From NCBI RefSeq assembly GCF_011806385.1, contig NZ_JAATOX010000011.1:1-58890 (forward strand): DNA of 58,890 nucleotides, in the 5' to 3' direction. This stretch comes from Phaeobacter sp. HF9A. GTDB taxonomy: Bacteria; Pseudomonadota; Alphaproteobacteria; Rhodobacterales; Rhodobacteraceae. The notes under the pieces are model-generated. The model did no database searches, was not told the DNA's origin, and saw only the letters and a list, made by a program, of their open reading frames with translations. Shown here piece by piece: positions 25,979-34,938 of the stretch. A program made the position numbers and the translations under genes. The first letter of the stretch is position 1; each line of letters opens with the position of its first letter.

Positions 25979-26494
25979 TCAGGGGGCGAGCTGATAGTTG
26001 AAGACATCGTTTGGGTAGGCGTCATTGCCGAGCATAAATGCAGTGGTGCCGATGCGTTCAAATCCCTGCGCCAGGTAAAAGCCGATGGCGGCGGTGTTTT
26101 CCGAATTGGTCGTCAGCCAGGCGGTTTCTTGCTCCCAGCGCCGGGCCTGGGCCAGCCCGGCGTCTAACAGCGCGCGGCCGATGCCGGTACCTTGGTGGCG
26201 CGGTTGCACGTAGAGGGTTGAAATCTCGCATCCCGCTGCCGCGGTCACCGGGTTTCCTTGGTTGCGCGTCAGGCGGATGTAGCCGTCGATGCCGCTACGG
26301 TTTTGCGAGACGATCAGCTGTTCGTCCGGGGCGTGCAGGAGGTCCAGAAAGCGCTGTCTGGTGAAGGTCGAGAGCACATAGTCGGCAAATTGGCCGCTGA
26401 TGCCCTGGCGCAGGTAGGTGCCGATCCAGACCTCGATGGAGAGCGCCGCCAGGCTGGAGGCGTCCGAGGGCGTGGCGGTCCTGAGCCTAGTCAA
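25979..26494 (-). CDS. GNAT family N-acetyltransferase
   Basis: 171 residues of the GNAT fold: N-terminal helix with LAALSIEVWIGTYL, CEISTLYVQPRHQGTGIGRALL (acetyl-CoA loop Q-x-x-G-T-G-I-G, about residues 108-116 in R/Q-x-x-G-x-G/A form) and NTAAIGFYLAQGFERIG near the end. The best start is TTG at 26494, giving MTRLRTATPSD; no ATG fits without running deep into the upstream gene. It overlaps the stop of the 343-residue membrane protein, implying coupled translation. Substrate unknown. Confidence 0.85.
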   Translation of the reverse strand: MTRLRTATPSDASSLAALSIEVWIGTYLRQGISGQFADYVLSTFTRQRFLDLLHAPDEQLIVSQNRSGIDGYIRLTRNQGNPVTAAAGCEISTLYVQPRHQGTGIGRALLDAGLAQARRWEQETAWLTTNSENTAAIGFYLAQGFERIGTTAFMLGNDAYPNDVFNYQLAP

Positions 26495-27518
26495 AGGTGC
26501 CCGCCACCCGGCCCAGCAGCATGAAGGCGCGGGCGGTGCGGGTGTCGCTGAGGGCGGAGATCTGCTCGTCCGTGGCCTCGGCCTCGAAGCGGGTGAACAT
26601 CTGATCAAAGCGGCGCAGGAAGTGATGGGCGGAATCGCGAAACAGCGGGTCCTGTTTCATCCGCGCAGAGGAAAGCGCCAGGGAGGAGCGATCCCGCACG
26701 CCGCCAAGTGCGGCCACCGCGCGGCCCCGCGCGCCATGGGCAAACTGGCGCCAGACATCCGGGCGGGCGCGGTCGGGGCGCAGGTCATCCATATAGATGC
26801 CTTCCTGGCTCAGCAGGGTCAGCACATCCTGGGCGGCGCGGATCACCTGGGCGGCGTGGCGGTCCTTGAGCGCCAGCCGCAGCGAGATGAAGCCTTCCTC
26901 GTCCTCGGAGGTTTCGGGGAAGTTCAGGGCGCGGATGAAATGCTCGTTGGAGAGCGGCGGCGCCATGTCTTCGGCGGGGGTGCCAAGCTCCAGCGAGCCC
27001 TGTTCGGTCACCGCCTCCATCGCCTTGGAGGGAATTGCCAGCCGTTCGGGCGTGCGGCGGCTGGTTTGGAAGGTCGCCAAAACCGTTTCCGTCTTTCGGG
27101 CGGTGGCGGCGATCTCTTCGAGTTTCTTGGTCACCGAGGGTTCGCTGACCACGGCGGCGGCCTGGGAATGGGCCAGATACATATGCCGCAGGCTGGAGAT
27201 TGCCGCGTGCAGGCGCTCTGTCTCTTCCTGCATGATGCGGGTGGCGCGCAGGGCGATGGCCGCGACAAACAGCAGCAGCACCGGCATCATTACCGCGAGC
27301 AGGCGCACCAGGGGCGCGTTCCATTCGATCGAGAGCGCCATGTCGGGGGCCAGCACATAGACGGCGACCACCACCAAGAGCCAGAGCACCCCGAGCGCCA
27401 GCGCCAGAACTTCCGGCAAGCCAAGCGGGGTGCGGCTGTTGCTGTCCAGATCCGGGAGCGCCAGATCCGGCTGACCAGAGGCTTTGGGCGTATGTGTATC
27501 GCTGGGGGTACTGGTCAT
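26487..27518 (-). CDS. Two-helix membrane protein of unknown function
   Basis: 343 residues that I cannot assign to a named family. A polar N-terminus (about 1-33) precedes two hydrophobic segments (about 36-57 and 70-90). Then come a helical, probably coiled-coil part (about 92-145) and a C-terminal cytosolic domain (LRLALKDRHAAQVIRAAQDVL to LLGRVAGTFD). It sits between greA and the GNAT gene on the same strand, 38 nt after greA, so the three may be co-transcribed. A structural or signalling role is conceivable; nothing in the sequence decides it. Confidence 0.85.
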   Translation of the reverse strand: MTSTPSDTHTPKASGQPDLALPDLDSNSRTPLGLPEVLALALGVLWLLVVVAVYVLAPDMALSIEWNAPLVRLLAVMMPVLLLFVAAIALRATRIMQEETERLHAAISSLRHMYLAHSQAAAVVSEPSVTKKLEEIAATARKTETVLATFQTSRRTPERLAIPSKAMEAVTEQGSLELGTPAEDMAPPLSNEHFIRALNFPETSEDEEGFISLRLALKDRHAAQVIRAAQDVLTLLSQEGIYMDDLRPDRARPDVWRQFAHGARGRAVAALGGVRDRSSLALSSARMKQDPLFRDSAHHFLRRFDQMFTRFEAEATDEQISALSDTRTARAFMLLGRVAGTFD

Positions 27519-27556
27519 GTCCGGCCCGCTCTGTCCCTTGGAGTCCTTGGCGTTGC

Positions 27557-28027
27557 TCAGGCGTAGACGATCTTGAGAATCTCGTAGGATCGGTCGCCGC
27601 CGGGCGTGCGTACCTCTACACTGTCGCCTTCTTCCTTGCCGATCAAGGCACGCGCGATGGGAGAGCGCACATTCAAGAGGCCTGCCTCGATATTGGCCTC
27701 ATGCTCGCCCACGATCTGCCAGGTTTTTTCCTCGTCGGTGTCTTCGTCCACCACGGTGACCTTGGCGCCGAATTTGATCGCGCCGGAGAGCTTGGTGGGG
27801 TCAATCACATCCGCCAGCGACAGCACCCCTTCGAGTTCCTTGATGCGGCCCTCGATGAAAGACTGTTTTTCGCGTGCCGAGTGGTATTCGGCGTTTTCCG
27901 ACAAATCGCCGAGCTCGCGCGCTTCGGCGATGGCGCGGATGATGGCCGGGCGCTCAACGCTCTTGAGGGTTTTCAGCTCGACTTCGAGGGCCTGAAAGCC
28001 CGCCGGCGTCATCGGGATCTTTTCCAT
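27557..28027 (-). CDS. greA: Transcription elongation factor GreA
   Basis: Rescues backtracked RNA polymerase by stimulating transcript cleavage. 156 residues: an N-terminal coiled coil with the acidic tip [10 protein letters not shown] (about 40-49), then the C-terminal FKBP-like domain ending in [17 protein letters not shown]. Length matches the family. Start ATG 28027 fits the usual N-terminus MEKIPMTP. Confidence 0.96.
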   Translation of the reverse strand: MEKIPMTPAGFQALEVELKTLKSVERPAIIRAIAEARELGDLSENAEYHSAREKQSFIEGRIKELEGVLSLADVIDPTKLSGAIKFGAKVTVVDEDTDEEKTWQIVGEHEANIEAGLLNVRSPIARALIGKEEGDSVEVRTPGGDRSYEILKIVYA

Positions 28028-28328
28028 GGTCGTGTCCGCTTCCGTGGTTCGTTCTTTGTTGTTGCGTACCTTATGAACGCCACCGCCCCGCCGCGATGTG
28101 CAGCGGGGCGAGCCGTCGTGTTGGCAAATACCTGACCCAATCGGGGATGCAATTGCAAGGGGGGCTAGGGGTCTTGTGCGGGGTTTTGCTGCTGACCGGG
28201 GGTGTTTAACGACGCCAGCCGCCGCAGAAGGTGGGTTGCGGTGGGGTCATCCCGGCCCGCGTACTGTCGCGCGGGGGGGGGCAAACCTGCTCAGGCGGGC
28301 GGGCCGGGAGGTGGCGAGAAACAACAGC
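28028..28328. other. 301-nt intergenic region upstream of greA
   Basis: No gene seen. It should hold the greA promoter on the minus strand. Features: a dyad CGCCCCGC/GCGGGGCG (28084-28091 with 28103-28110) in the greA leader or promoter and a run of nine G at 28273-28281. Nothing else recognisable. Confidence 0.5.
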
Positions 28329-28709
28329 TCAATCATATTGCACGAGCTCATATTCCACCCCCTCGCCGTCCAGAAAGTAAAACCGCCGGCCGGGTTCGTA
28401 GTCGCCATGGTTCATTGGCTCAAACCCGGCCTCGCGCACGGCGGCCTCGGCCTTGTCGAGATCATCGACCACCACCGCCAGATGGTTGAGCCCGCCCTTG
28501 TGGGCATAGCGCTCCGCGGGCTCAATCAGGTCCTTATCCGGGGCATAAAGCGCCAGATACTGGTCCTTGGTGCCCACATGCACCGAATAGCCGCCGTTGA
28601 TTGCCGGACCCTGCCAGCGGATGTGCCAGCCAAAGATCTTTTGCATCCAGGCGGCGGTTTGCTCCGGGTTGCTGACGCAAATATTGGCGTGTTCAAGCGT
28701 TGCAGTCAT
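28329..28709 (-). CDS. VOC (glyoxalase-type) family protein, probable SoxR target
   Basis: 126-residue vicinal-oxygen-chelate fold protein: two beta-alpha-beta-beta-beta halves, with metal-ligand candidates in LEHANICVSN (His7), NHLAVVVDDLD (His in the second half) and the C-terminal VEYELVQY. Members are glyoxalases, dioxygenases or resistance proteins; the exact reaction is unknown. AGGAG lies 7 nt before the ATG. It is transcribed divergently from soxR and has a promoter with a 19-bp spacer containing a SoxR-like box, so induction by redox-cycling compounds is likely. Confidence 0.88.
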   Translation of the reverse strand: MTATLEHANICVSNPEQTAAWMQKIFGWHIRWQGPAINGGYSVHVGTKDQYLALYAPDKDLIEPAERYAHKGGLNHLAVVVDDLDKAEAAVREAGFEPMNHGDYEPGRRFYFLDGEGVEYELVQYD

Positions 28710-28744
28710 GGCGATGCTCCTTTTGATTTTGCTTGCCTAGATCC

Positions 28745-28775
28745 TTGGTAATTTCTAAACCTAACTTTAGCTCAA
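28745..28775 (-). promoter_or_regulatory. MerR-type promoter with SoxR box, driving the VOC gene
   Basis: On the minus strand: -35 TTGAGC (28775-28770), 19-nt spacer, -10 TACCAA (28750-28745). The spacer contains CTAAAGTTAGGTTTAG (28770-28755), closely similar to the SoxR operator CTCAAGTTAACTTGAG. A 19-bp spacer is the hallmark of MerR-family activated promoters. A second dyad CTCAAG-N6-CTTGAG (28771-28788) abuts it on the soxR side. Confidence 0.7.
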
Positions 28776-28849
28776 GCATTTTCTTGAGGGTCGCCGCAGT
28801 TTTTTTCGCCCCGCGTCTGATCGCGGATCGGGGCCGCACGGAGGGTGAG

Positions 28850-29305
28850 ATGTCTGCTTCGCATGGGTTGTCGATCGGGTTTCTGGCAGAGCGCACCGGG
28901 CTCGCGGTGTCGGCCATTCGCTATTACGAGGCGCAGGGCTTGCTGGAGCCCTGGCGCAATGCGGGCGGGCAGCGCCGGTTTCATCGCGCCGATATCCGGC
29001 GGCTGAGCTTTGTGATGATCGCGCAGAAATTCGGTTTCACCTTGCCGGAGATTCGCGACCAGTTGCAGCGCCTGCCGAACGGGCGCACCCCCACCAAGGA
29101 GGACTGGACGCGCCTGTCACAGCAGTTCCGCGCCCATCTGGATGCACGAATCAAAATGCTGGAAAAACTGCGCGACGATCTGGATGGCTGTATCGGCTGC
29201 GGCTGCCTGTCGCTGCCGAGCTGCGCGCTTTATAATCCGGCCGATAAAGCGGCGAAAAAAGGGGCGGGGCCGCGCTATTTGATGGGCGACAGCCCCGAGA
29301 CTTGA
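28850..29305 (+). CDS. soxR: Redox-sensitive transcriptional activator SoxR
   Basis: MerR-family regulator, activated when its 2Fe-2S cluster is oxidised. 151 residues: an N-terminal helix-turn-helix (FLAERTGLAVSAIRYYEAQG, 11-30, written here in full at 20 residues), dimer helix, then the cluster ligands Cys114, Cys117, Cys119 and Cys125 in exact C-x2-C-x-C-x5-C spacing. Start at ATG 28850 with GGAGGGTGA upstream. Divergent from the VOC gene across a 140-nt region with two SoxR-box-like dyads, so it probably controls that gene and itself. No soxS is expected outside enterics. Confidence 0.95.
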   Translation: MSASHGLSIGFLAERTGLAVSAIRYYEAQGLLEPWRNAGGQRRFHRADIRRLSFVMIAQKFGFTLPEIRDQLQRLPNGRTPTKEDWTRLSQQFRAHLDARIKMLEKLRDDLDGCIGCGCLSLPSCALYNPADKAAKKGAGPRYLMGDSPET

Positions 29306-29391
29306 CACAACTGTCTGTTCGCGCCGCTATTGGTGCATCTGGTGCCGATATCCGGCGCGATTTTGACGGTTTTTCCGGGTCTGTGCCTATT

Positions 29392-29401
29392 CCTACGTAG
29401 G
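29392..29401. promoter_or_regulatory. Palindrome CCTACGTAGG upstream of ETF-QO
   Basis: A perfect 10-bp palindrome about 140 nt before the ETF-QO start. TTGACC at 29411-29416 just downstream could be a -35 element, but the -10 is weak. Possible operator; no regulator nearby. Confidence 0.35.
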
Positions 29402-29540
29402 GTATGGATTGACCTCTCCATGCTGCAACAGCTAAGCAACCGCGCAAGAATGTTGCGCCCTTCCGCCCGCGCACTGCAAAGGCGCGAAACAGCCAAGGAC
29501 CAGACGCGCAGGTCCATACGATAGCCAAGGAGCACCCCGA

Positions 29541-31190
29541 ATGGCCGAGATTGAACGCGAAGCAATGGAATACGACGTTGTGATCGTCGGGGCCGGTCCC
29601 GCCGGTCTGTCGGCCGCGATCCGCCTCAAGCAGCTGGACGCCGATCTGGACGTTGTGGTGCTGGAGAAGGGCTCCGAGGTTGGCGCGCATATCCTGTCGG
29701 GCGCGGTGCTGGATCCCTGCGGCCTGAACGCGCTGATTCCCGACTGGAAGGAAAAAGGCGCGCCGCTCAATGTGCCGGTGAAGGATGATAACTTCTTCAT
29801 GCTGGGCGAGGCGGGCGAAGTCCGTATCCCCAATGCGCCGATGCCGCCCCTGATGAACAACCACGGCAACTACATCGTTTCCATGGGCAATGTCTGCCGC
29901 TGGATGGCCGAGCAGGCTGAGGAGCTGGGCGTCGAGATCTTCCCCGGCATGTCCTGTTCGGAGCTGATCTACGGCGACAATGGCGAAGTCAAAGGCGTGG
30001 TTGCGGGCGTGTTTGGGCTGGAGGCCGATGGCTCTTATGGTCCCAACACCGAGCCGGGCATGGAGCTGCACGGCAAATATGTCTTCCTCTCCGAGGGCGT
30101 GCGCGGCTCGCTGTCAAAAGAGGTGATCGCCAAGTATGACCTCGGCGCCGGCAAAGAGGTGCAGAAATACGGCGTCGGCATGAAAGAGATCTGGGAGATC
30201 GACCCGGCCAAGCACAAGGAAGGCTCCGTCACCCATACCATGGGCTGGCCGCTGAATTCCAACGCGGGCGGTGGGTCCTTCATCTATCACCTTGATAACA
30301 ATCAGGTCTATGTCGGCTTTGTGGTCCACCTGAACTACAAGAACCCGCATCTTTACCCCTATATGGAGTTTCAGCGCTTCAAGCATCACCCGATGGTCGC
30401 TGAACTGCTGAAGGGCGGCAAACGCGTGGCTTATGGCGCGCGGGCGATCACCGAGGGCGGCTATCAGTCGATGCCGAAGCTGACCTTCCCCGGGGGCGCG
30501 CTGCTGGGCTGTTCCGCCGGTATGGTCAACGTGCCGCGCATCAAGGGCAACCACAATGCGATGCTCTCGGGCAAGGCTGCGGCCGAAGCGGCCTATGACG
30601 CGATCAAGGCGGGCCGCGCCTCTGACGAGCTGACCGCCTATGAGGCCGAGGTGCGCGACGGTGCCATCGGCAAGGACCTCAAGATGGTGCGCAACGTCAA
30701 GCCGATGTGGTCGAAATGGGGTCTTACCGCCTCGCTGGTGTTTGGTGGCCTCGACATGTGGACCAACAACCTCTTTGGCTTTTCCTTCTTTGGCACGCTG
30801 GGCCACGGCAAGAACGACGCGCAATCCACCGAACCGGCGGATCAGCATAAACCCATAGACTATCCGAAACCCGATGGCATCTTGTCCTTTGACCGGCTGA
30901 CCAACGTGTCCTTTGCGATGACCAACCACGAGGAAAGCCAGCCCTGCCACCTGCGTCTGGCCAATCCCGACACGCCGATCCAGGTCAACCTGCCGAAGTT
31001 CAACGAACCGGCGCAGCGCTACTGCCCGGCGGGGGTCTATGAGGTGGTCGAAAAAGACGGCAAGCCGGAATTCGTGGTGAACTTCCAGAACTGCGTTCAC
31101 TGCAAGACCTGCGATATCAAGGATCCGAGCCAGAACATCACCTGGACCACGCCGCAGGGCGGCGACGGGCCCAACTACCCGAACATGTGA
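29541..31190 (+). CDS. Electron transfer flavoprotein-ubiquinone oxidoreductase
   Basis: Membrane-associated flavo-iron-sulfur protein that passes electrons from ETF (and hence acyl-CoA dehydrogenases such as the one at 16706) to ubiquinone. 549 residues: FAD-binding VVIVGAGPAGLSAAIRL near the N-terminus, central GGYQSMPKLTFPGGALLGC, and the C-terminal cluster domain with YCPAGVYEV and NCVHCKTCDIKDP supplying the four Cys of the 4Fe-4S site. Length matches bacterial ETF-QO. ATG 29541 has AAGGAG a few bases upstream. Followed by a hairpin. Confidence 0.95.
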   Translation: MAEIEREAMEYDVVIVGAGPAGLSAAIRLKQLDADLDVVVLEKGSEVGAHILSGAVLDPCGLNALIPDWKEKGAPLNVPVKDDNFFMLGEAGEVRIPNAPMPPLMNNHGNYIVSMGNVCRWMAEQAEELGVEIFPGMSCSELIYGDNGEVKGVVAGVFGLEADGSYGPNTEPGMELHGKYVFLSEGVRGSLSKEVIAKYDLGAGKEVQKYGVGMKEIWEIDPAKHKEGSVTHTMGWPLNSNAGGGSFIYHLDNNQVYVGFVVHLNYKNPHLYPYMEFQRFKHHPMVAELLKGGKRVAYGARAITEGGYQSMPKLTFPGGALLGCSAGMVNVPRIKGNHNAMLSGKAAAEAAYDAIKAGRASDELTAYEAEVRDGAIGKDLKMVRNVKPMWSKWGLTASLVFGGLDMWTNNLFGFSFFGTLGHGKNDAQSTEPADQHKPIDYPKPDGILSFDRLTNVSFAMTNHEESQPCHLRLANPDTPIQVNLPKFNEPAQRYCPAGVYEVVEKDGKPEFVVNFQNCVHCKTCDIKDPSQNITWTTPQGGDGPNYPNM

Positions 31191-31218
31191 TCGGCGATAT
31201 CGCATCACATGCGATTTC

Positions 31219-31245
31219 ATGGGGCGTCCCGAGGGGGCGCCCCAT
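31219..31245 (+). terminator. Hairpin after ETF-QO, likely terminator
   Basis: ATGGGGCG (31219-31226) pairs with CGCCCCAT (31238-31245). Only a short T run follows (TTGCGGTTT), so termination may be partial. Confidence 0.5.
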
Positions 31246-31312
31246 TGCGGTTTCAGGGCTTCGGCTCTACGCTCTGTTTCAGATTTTTCAGACCTTGCTG
31301 GGGAGACCCCTC

Positions 31313-33034
31313 GTGCCCGTTGCTTTTTTCCGCACCCTGAGCTGTGCCGCCGCGCTGTTGTTGACCACCGGGCCGATGGTCGCCGCCGAGGGGCTGGCGG
31401 GGGCCTATCTGGCCGGACGCGCCGCGACCTATGACAGCGATTTCGCCGCCTCCGCGCAATATTACACGCGCGCCCTGGTGCGGGACCCTCAGAATGTCGT
31501 GCTGATGGAGAACCTGGTTTATGCGCGGCTGGCGATGGGCGATATCAAATCCGCCCTGCCGGTGGCGCAGCGGATGTGGGAGCAGGGCGTGCAAAGCCAG
31601 GTCGCCAATCTGGTGGTGGTCGGCAACCTTGCCCTGAGCGAGGATTATGACGCGCTTCTGGGGCGCGATGAGGCGCAATTCCCGATCAGCCCGCTGGTGG
31701 ATGGCCTGCTGGACGCCTGGGCCTATATGGGGCGCGGTGCCGTCTCTGATGCGCTGGCGCAGTTTGACAGCGTGGCCGAAAACGACGAGGGGCTGCGGTT
31801 CTTTGCGCTCTATCACAAGGCGCTGGCGCTGGCCTCGGTCGGCGATTACGAGGGCGCCGAGGAACTCTTTGCCGCCAATGGGGGCCAGCTTGGCCGCTCC
31901 TCGCGCCGCGCGGTGATCGCCCGGGTGCAGAGCCTGTCGCAGCTGGGTCGCAATGATGAAGCGCTGGAGGTGCTGGTGGACAGCTTCGGCAGCGGCTTTG
32001 ACCCGGCGCTGAGCGTGCTGGCCGATCAGCTCGCCGCAGGGGAGACGCTGGACTTTGCCATTGCGCCCACCGCGCGCGACGGCATGGCCGAGGTGTTTTA
32101 CAGCCTGGCGCAGGCGATGTCGGGCGGCGCGGCGGATGACTATGTGCTGATGTACACCCGCATGGCCGCGATGCTGAACCCGAAACATGTGGATGCTATC
32201 CTGCTGAGCGCCGGGCTGCTGGACCAGCTGGGCCGCTACGAGCTGTCGATCGAGACCTATAAGCAGGTGCCCCGCGACCACCCGGATTTCCACGCCGCCG
32301 AGCTGGGCCGCGCCGAGGCCCTGCGCCGTGCGGCCAACCCGCAGGCCGCGCAGGAGGTGCTGGAACAGCTGGTGCGCGATTTCCCCGAGCATATGGCCGT
32401 CTATGTTGATCTGGGCGATCTGAAGCGGCAGGAAGAAGACTACGCCGGGGCCGCCGCCGCCTATACGCAGGCGCTGGAGCTGGGCGACGAGACGGCCTCC
32501 AACCGCTGGTTCCTGTTCTATGCCCGGGGCATCTGCAACGAGCGGCTGAAGAACTGGCAGGCCGCCGAGGATGATTTCCGCGCCGCGCTGGCCATCGATC
32601 CGGATCAGCCGCAGGTGCTCAACTATCTGGGCTATTCGCTGGTGGAACGGCAGGTGAAACTGGACGAGGCGCTCTCGATGATCGAACGCGCCGTCGCCGC
32701 CCGCCCGGACAGCGGCTATATCGTCGATTCGCTGGGCTGGGTGCTCTATCGGCTGGGCAATTATGAGGCCGCCGTGGGCCATATGGAACGCGCGGTGGAG
32801 CTGATGCCGGTGGATGCGGTGGTGAATGATCACCTCGGCGATGTCTATTGGGCGGTCGGGCGTCACCTGGAGGCGGAATTCCAGTGGAAGCGCGCGCTGT
32901 CCTTTCCTGACGCCGCCGATGCCAATGACGAAGCCGACCCGGAGCGCATCCGCCGCAAGCTCGACATCGGTCTGGACGCGGTGCTGGCCGAGGAAGGCGC
33001 GGCCCCGCTTCAGGTGGCCAATGACGACAGCTGA
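31313..33034 (+). CDS. Exported tetratricopeptide-repeat protein
   Basis: 573 residues with a signal peptide (hydrophobic core CAAALLLTTGPMVAA) and then TPR-like helical repeats over nearly the whole length; canonical repeats are clear in the C-terminal half (for example DLGDLKRQEEDYAGAAAAY, LGYSLVERQVKLDEALSMI, LGWVLYRLGNYEAAVGHME). Such proteins scaffold periplasmic or envelope complexes. Start chosen at GTG 31313 (GGGGAGA about 7 nt upstream); upstream ATG 31187 would place 42 unconserved residues before the signal peptide. Its 3' end overlaps ispE by 14 bases. Confidence 0.88.
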   Translation: MPVAFFRTLSCAAALLLTTGPMVAAEGLAGAYLAGRAATYDSDFAASAQYYTRALVRDPQNVVLMENLVYARLAMGDIKSALPVAQRMWEQGVQSQVANLVVVGNLALSEDYDALLGRDEAQFPISPLVDGLLDAWAYMGRGAVSDALAQFDSVAENDEGLRFFALYHKALALASVGDYEGAEELFAANGGQLGRSSRRAVIARVQSLSQLGRNDEALEVLVDSFGSGFDPALSVLADQLAAGETLDFAIAPTARDGMAEVFYSLAQAMSGGAADDYVLMYTRMAAMLNPKHVDAILLSAGLLDQLGRYELSIETYKQVPRDHPDFHAAELGRAEALRRAANPQAAQEVLEQLVRDFPEHMAVYVDLGDLKRQEEDYAGAAAAYTQALELGDETASNRWFLFYARGICNERLKNWQAAEDDFRAALAIDPDQPQVLNYLGYSLVERQVKLDEALSMIERAVAARPDSGYIVDSLGWVLYRLGNYEAAVGHMERAVELMPVDAVVNDHLGDVYWAVGRHLEAEFQWKRALSFPDAADANDEADPERIRRKLDIGLDAVLAEEGAAPLQVANDDS

Positions 33035-33848
33035 GATCTTTGCCCCGGCGAAGATCAACCTGACCCTGCATGTGACGGGCCGCCGCGATGACGGCTATCA
33101 TCTGCTCGACAGTCTGGTGGTCTTTGCCGCGCAGGCCGGGGATCGGCTGCGATTGACGGCGGGAGAGTCCCTGTCGCTGGCGGTGAGTGGCCCCTTTGCG
33201 GCGGGGGTGCCGCAGGATCCGCGCAATCTGGTCTGGCGCGCCGCCGAGGGCGCGGGCTGGGCCGGGGCGATGGAGCTGGAGAAATTTCTGCCCCATGGCG
33301 CGGGCATCGGCGGCGGCTCTTCGGATGCGGCAGCGGTGCTCAGGGCGCTGGCGGAACAGGGGCACGACCTGCCATTGGGGTTGCCACTGTCGCTGGGCGC
33401 GGATGTGCCGGTCTGCGTGGCGGGCGCGGCCGCGCGGATGCAGGGCATCGGCGAAGACATCACCCCGATCACCTTGCCCAGACTGCCCGCCTTGCTGGTC
33501 AATCCGGGTGTCGAGGTGCCGACAGGGGCGGTGTTCTCGGCGCTGGCCTCGCGCGACAATGCGCCAATGCCGCAGGGTCTGCCGACCTTTGCGGGCGTTG
33601 AGGACTGCGCCGCCTGGCTCAGCGAACAACGCAACGATCTGGAGGCCCCGGCAATCGCTGTTGCGCCCGAAATCATGCGCGCGCTGGGGGATTTGCGCAG
33701 CTCGCGCAATGCGCTGATGGCGCGGATGTCGGGGTCGGGCTCCAGCTGTTTTGCGCTTTATCCGACCCTCAAGGCCGCGCATTTCGCCGCCTATGAAATC
33801 GGCGCCGAACACCCGGAGTGGTGGTGCGTGGCAACCGAACTGGGCTGA
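33021..33848 (+). CDS. ispE: 4-(cytidine 5'-diphospho)-2-C-methyl-D-erythritol kinase
   Basis: GHMP kinase of the MEP isoprenoid pathway. 275 residues: APAKINLTLHVTGRR (8-22, Lys11 conserved), the glycine-rich ATP loop PHGAGIGGGSSDAA (about 91-104) and the C-terminal MSGSGSSCFALY. ATG 33021 lies inside the last codons of the TPR gene with AGGTGG just upstream, so translation is coupled. Convergent with the polyprenyl synthase gene, which uses the pathway's product. Confidence 0.95.
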   Translation: MTTAEIFAPAKINLTLHVTGRRDDGYHLLDSLVVFAAQAGDRLRLTAGESLSLAVSGPFAAGVPQDPRNLVWRAAEGAGWAGAMELEKFLPHGAGIGGGSSDAAAVLRALAEQGHDLPLGLPLSLGADVPVCVAGAAARMQGIGEDITPITLPRLPALLVNPGVEVPTGAVFSALASRDNAPMPQGLPTFAGVEDCAAWLSEQRNDLEAPAIAVAPEIMRALGDLRSSRNALMARMSGSGSSCFALYPTLKAAHFAAYEIGAEHPEWWCVATELG

Positions 33849-33851
33849 GGC

Positions 33852-33870
33852 CGGGCCGTAGACCGGCCCG
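33852..33870. terminator. Hairpin between convergent ispE and polyprenyl synthase genes
   Basis: CGGGCCG (33852-33858) pairs with CGGCCCG (33864-33870) over a 5-nt loop in the 34-nt gap between two stop codons. No T run; may act as a weak bidirectional terminator. Confidence 0.4.
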
Positions 33871-33882
33871 CCCGCCCGGGCG

Positions 33883-34881
33883 TCAGTTCAGCCTTGATAC
33901 GACGTAACCGGCCAGATCAATCAGCATGCTGCGAATGGGGTGTTCCGGCAGTTCCGCCAGGGCGGTCTTGGCCTTGGCGGCCCAGCCAAAGGCATCCGCG
34001 CGAGTGGCCTCCAGCGTGCCGTATTTCGCCATCAGGGACAGGGCGTGCTCCAGGTCGCCCTCTTGCTGGCGGCCCTTGGCGATGGTGCGCTCCCAGAAGG
34101 CGCGCTCCTCTTCGGTGGCCTGGGCTATGGCCTTGATCACCGGCAGCGTCAGCTTGCGCTCGCGGAAATCATCGCCGACGTTCTTGCCGGTCTTGGCCGC
34201 ATCGCCTTGATAATCCAGAAGATCATCGGCGATCTGAAAGGCGATCCCCAGCGCATCGCCATAGTCAAACAGCGCCTTTACCTGGGGCTCGGGCGCTGCG
34301 GCGATCACGCCGCCCACCTCAGTCGCGGCGGAAAACAGCGCTGCCGTCTTGCCGCGTACCACTTGCAGATAGATCGCCTCGGTGGTGCGCAGATCGGTGG
34401 CGGCGGTCATTTGCAGCACCTCGCCCTCGGCAATGGTGGCGGAGGCATTGGCGAGGATATCCAGCACCCGCAGGCTGCCGGTATCGACCATCAACTGAAA
34501 GCTGCGCGCAAAGAGGTAATCGCCCACCAGAACCGAGCTTTTGTTGTCCCACAGCAGGTTCGCCGTAGGGCGGCCCCGGCGCTGGGCGCTCTCATCGACC
34601 ACATCGTCATGCAGCAATGTGGCGGTGTGGATGAACTCCACCGTGGCGGCCAGTTTCAGGTGGTGGTCGCCCTCATAGCCGCACATCCGCGCCGCTGCCA
34701 GCGTCAGCATCGGGCGCAGGCGCTTGCCGCCGGCCTCGACCAGATGCGCGGTCACCTCGGGGATGCGCGGCGCGTGTTCCGATGCCATCCGTTCCCGGAT
34801 CAGCGCATTCACCGCGTCCAGTTCCCCAGCCAGCGTTGCGGCCAGCAATTCATGAGGTTTCTGCGTCATCACCTGGTTCAT
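33883..34881 (-). CDS. All-trans polyprenyl diphosphate synthase (quinone side chain)
   Basis: Elongates farnesyl or geranylgeranyl diphosphate with isopentenyl diphosphate to make the ubiquinone tail (decaprenyl in this group, though chain length cannot be read here). 332 residues: EAGGKRLRPML (about 50-60), first Asp-rich motif LLHDDVVDES, second QIADDLLDYQGD, both intact. Start taken at ATG 34881 (MNQVMTQ), with GGGAA upstream; ATG 34869 is possible. Divergent from the DUF2007 gene over 57 nt. Confidence 0.93.
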   Translation of the reverse strand: MNQVMTQKPHELLAATLAGELDAVNALIRERMASEHAPRIPEVTAHLVEAGGKRLRPMLTLAAARMCGYEGDHHLKLAATVEFIHTATLLHDDVVDESAQRRGRPTANLLWDNKSSVLVGDYLFARSFQLMVDTGSLRVLDILANASATIAEGEVLQMTAATDLRTTEAIYLQVVRGKTAALFSAATEVGGVIAAAPEPQVKALFDYGDALGIAFQIADDLLDYQGDAAKTGKNVGDDFRERKLTLPVIKAIAQATEEERAFWERTIAKGRQQEGDLEHALSLMAKYGTLEATRADAFGWAAKAKTALAELPEHPIRSMLIDLAGYVVSRLN

Positions 34882-34938
34882 CACATTCCCGCTTGCAAGG
34901 CTCGACAAGACCCCGGTCTTGCCCTTAGATCCATCGAC

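Noticed and set aside
28273-28281. Run of nine G, possible phase-variable tract.
   Set aside because: It lies in a non-coding gap over 200 nt from the greA start and not near a promoter element I can define.
33021-33034. 14-base overlap of the TPR gene and ispE as a possible fusion or frameshift.
   Set aside because: Both proteins have normal ends and ispE has a good ribosome site; ordinary translational coupling explains it.
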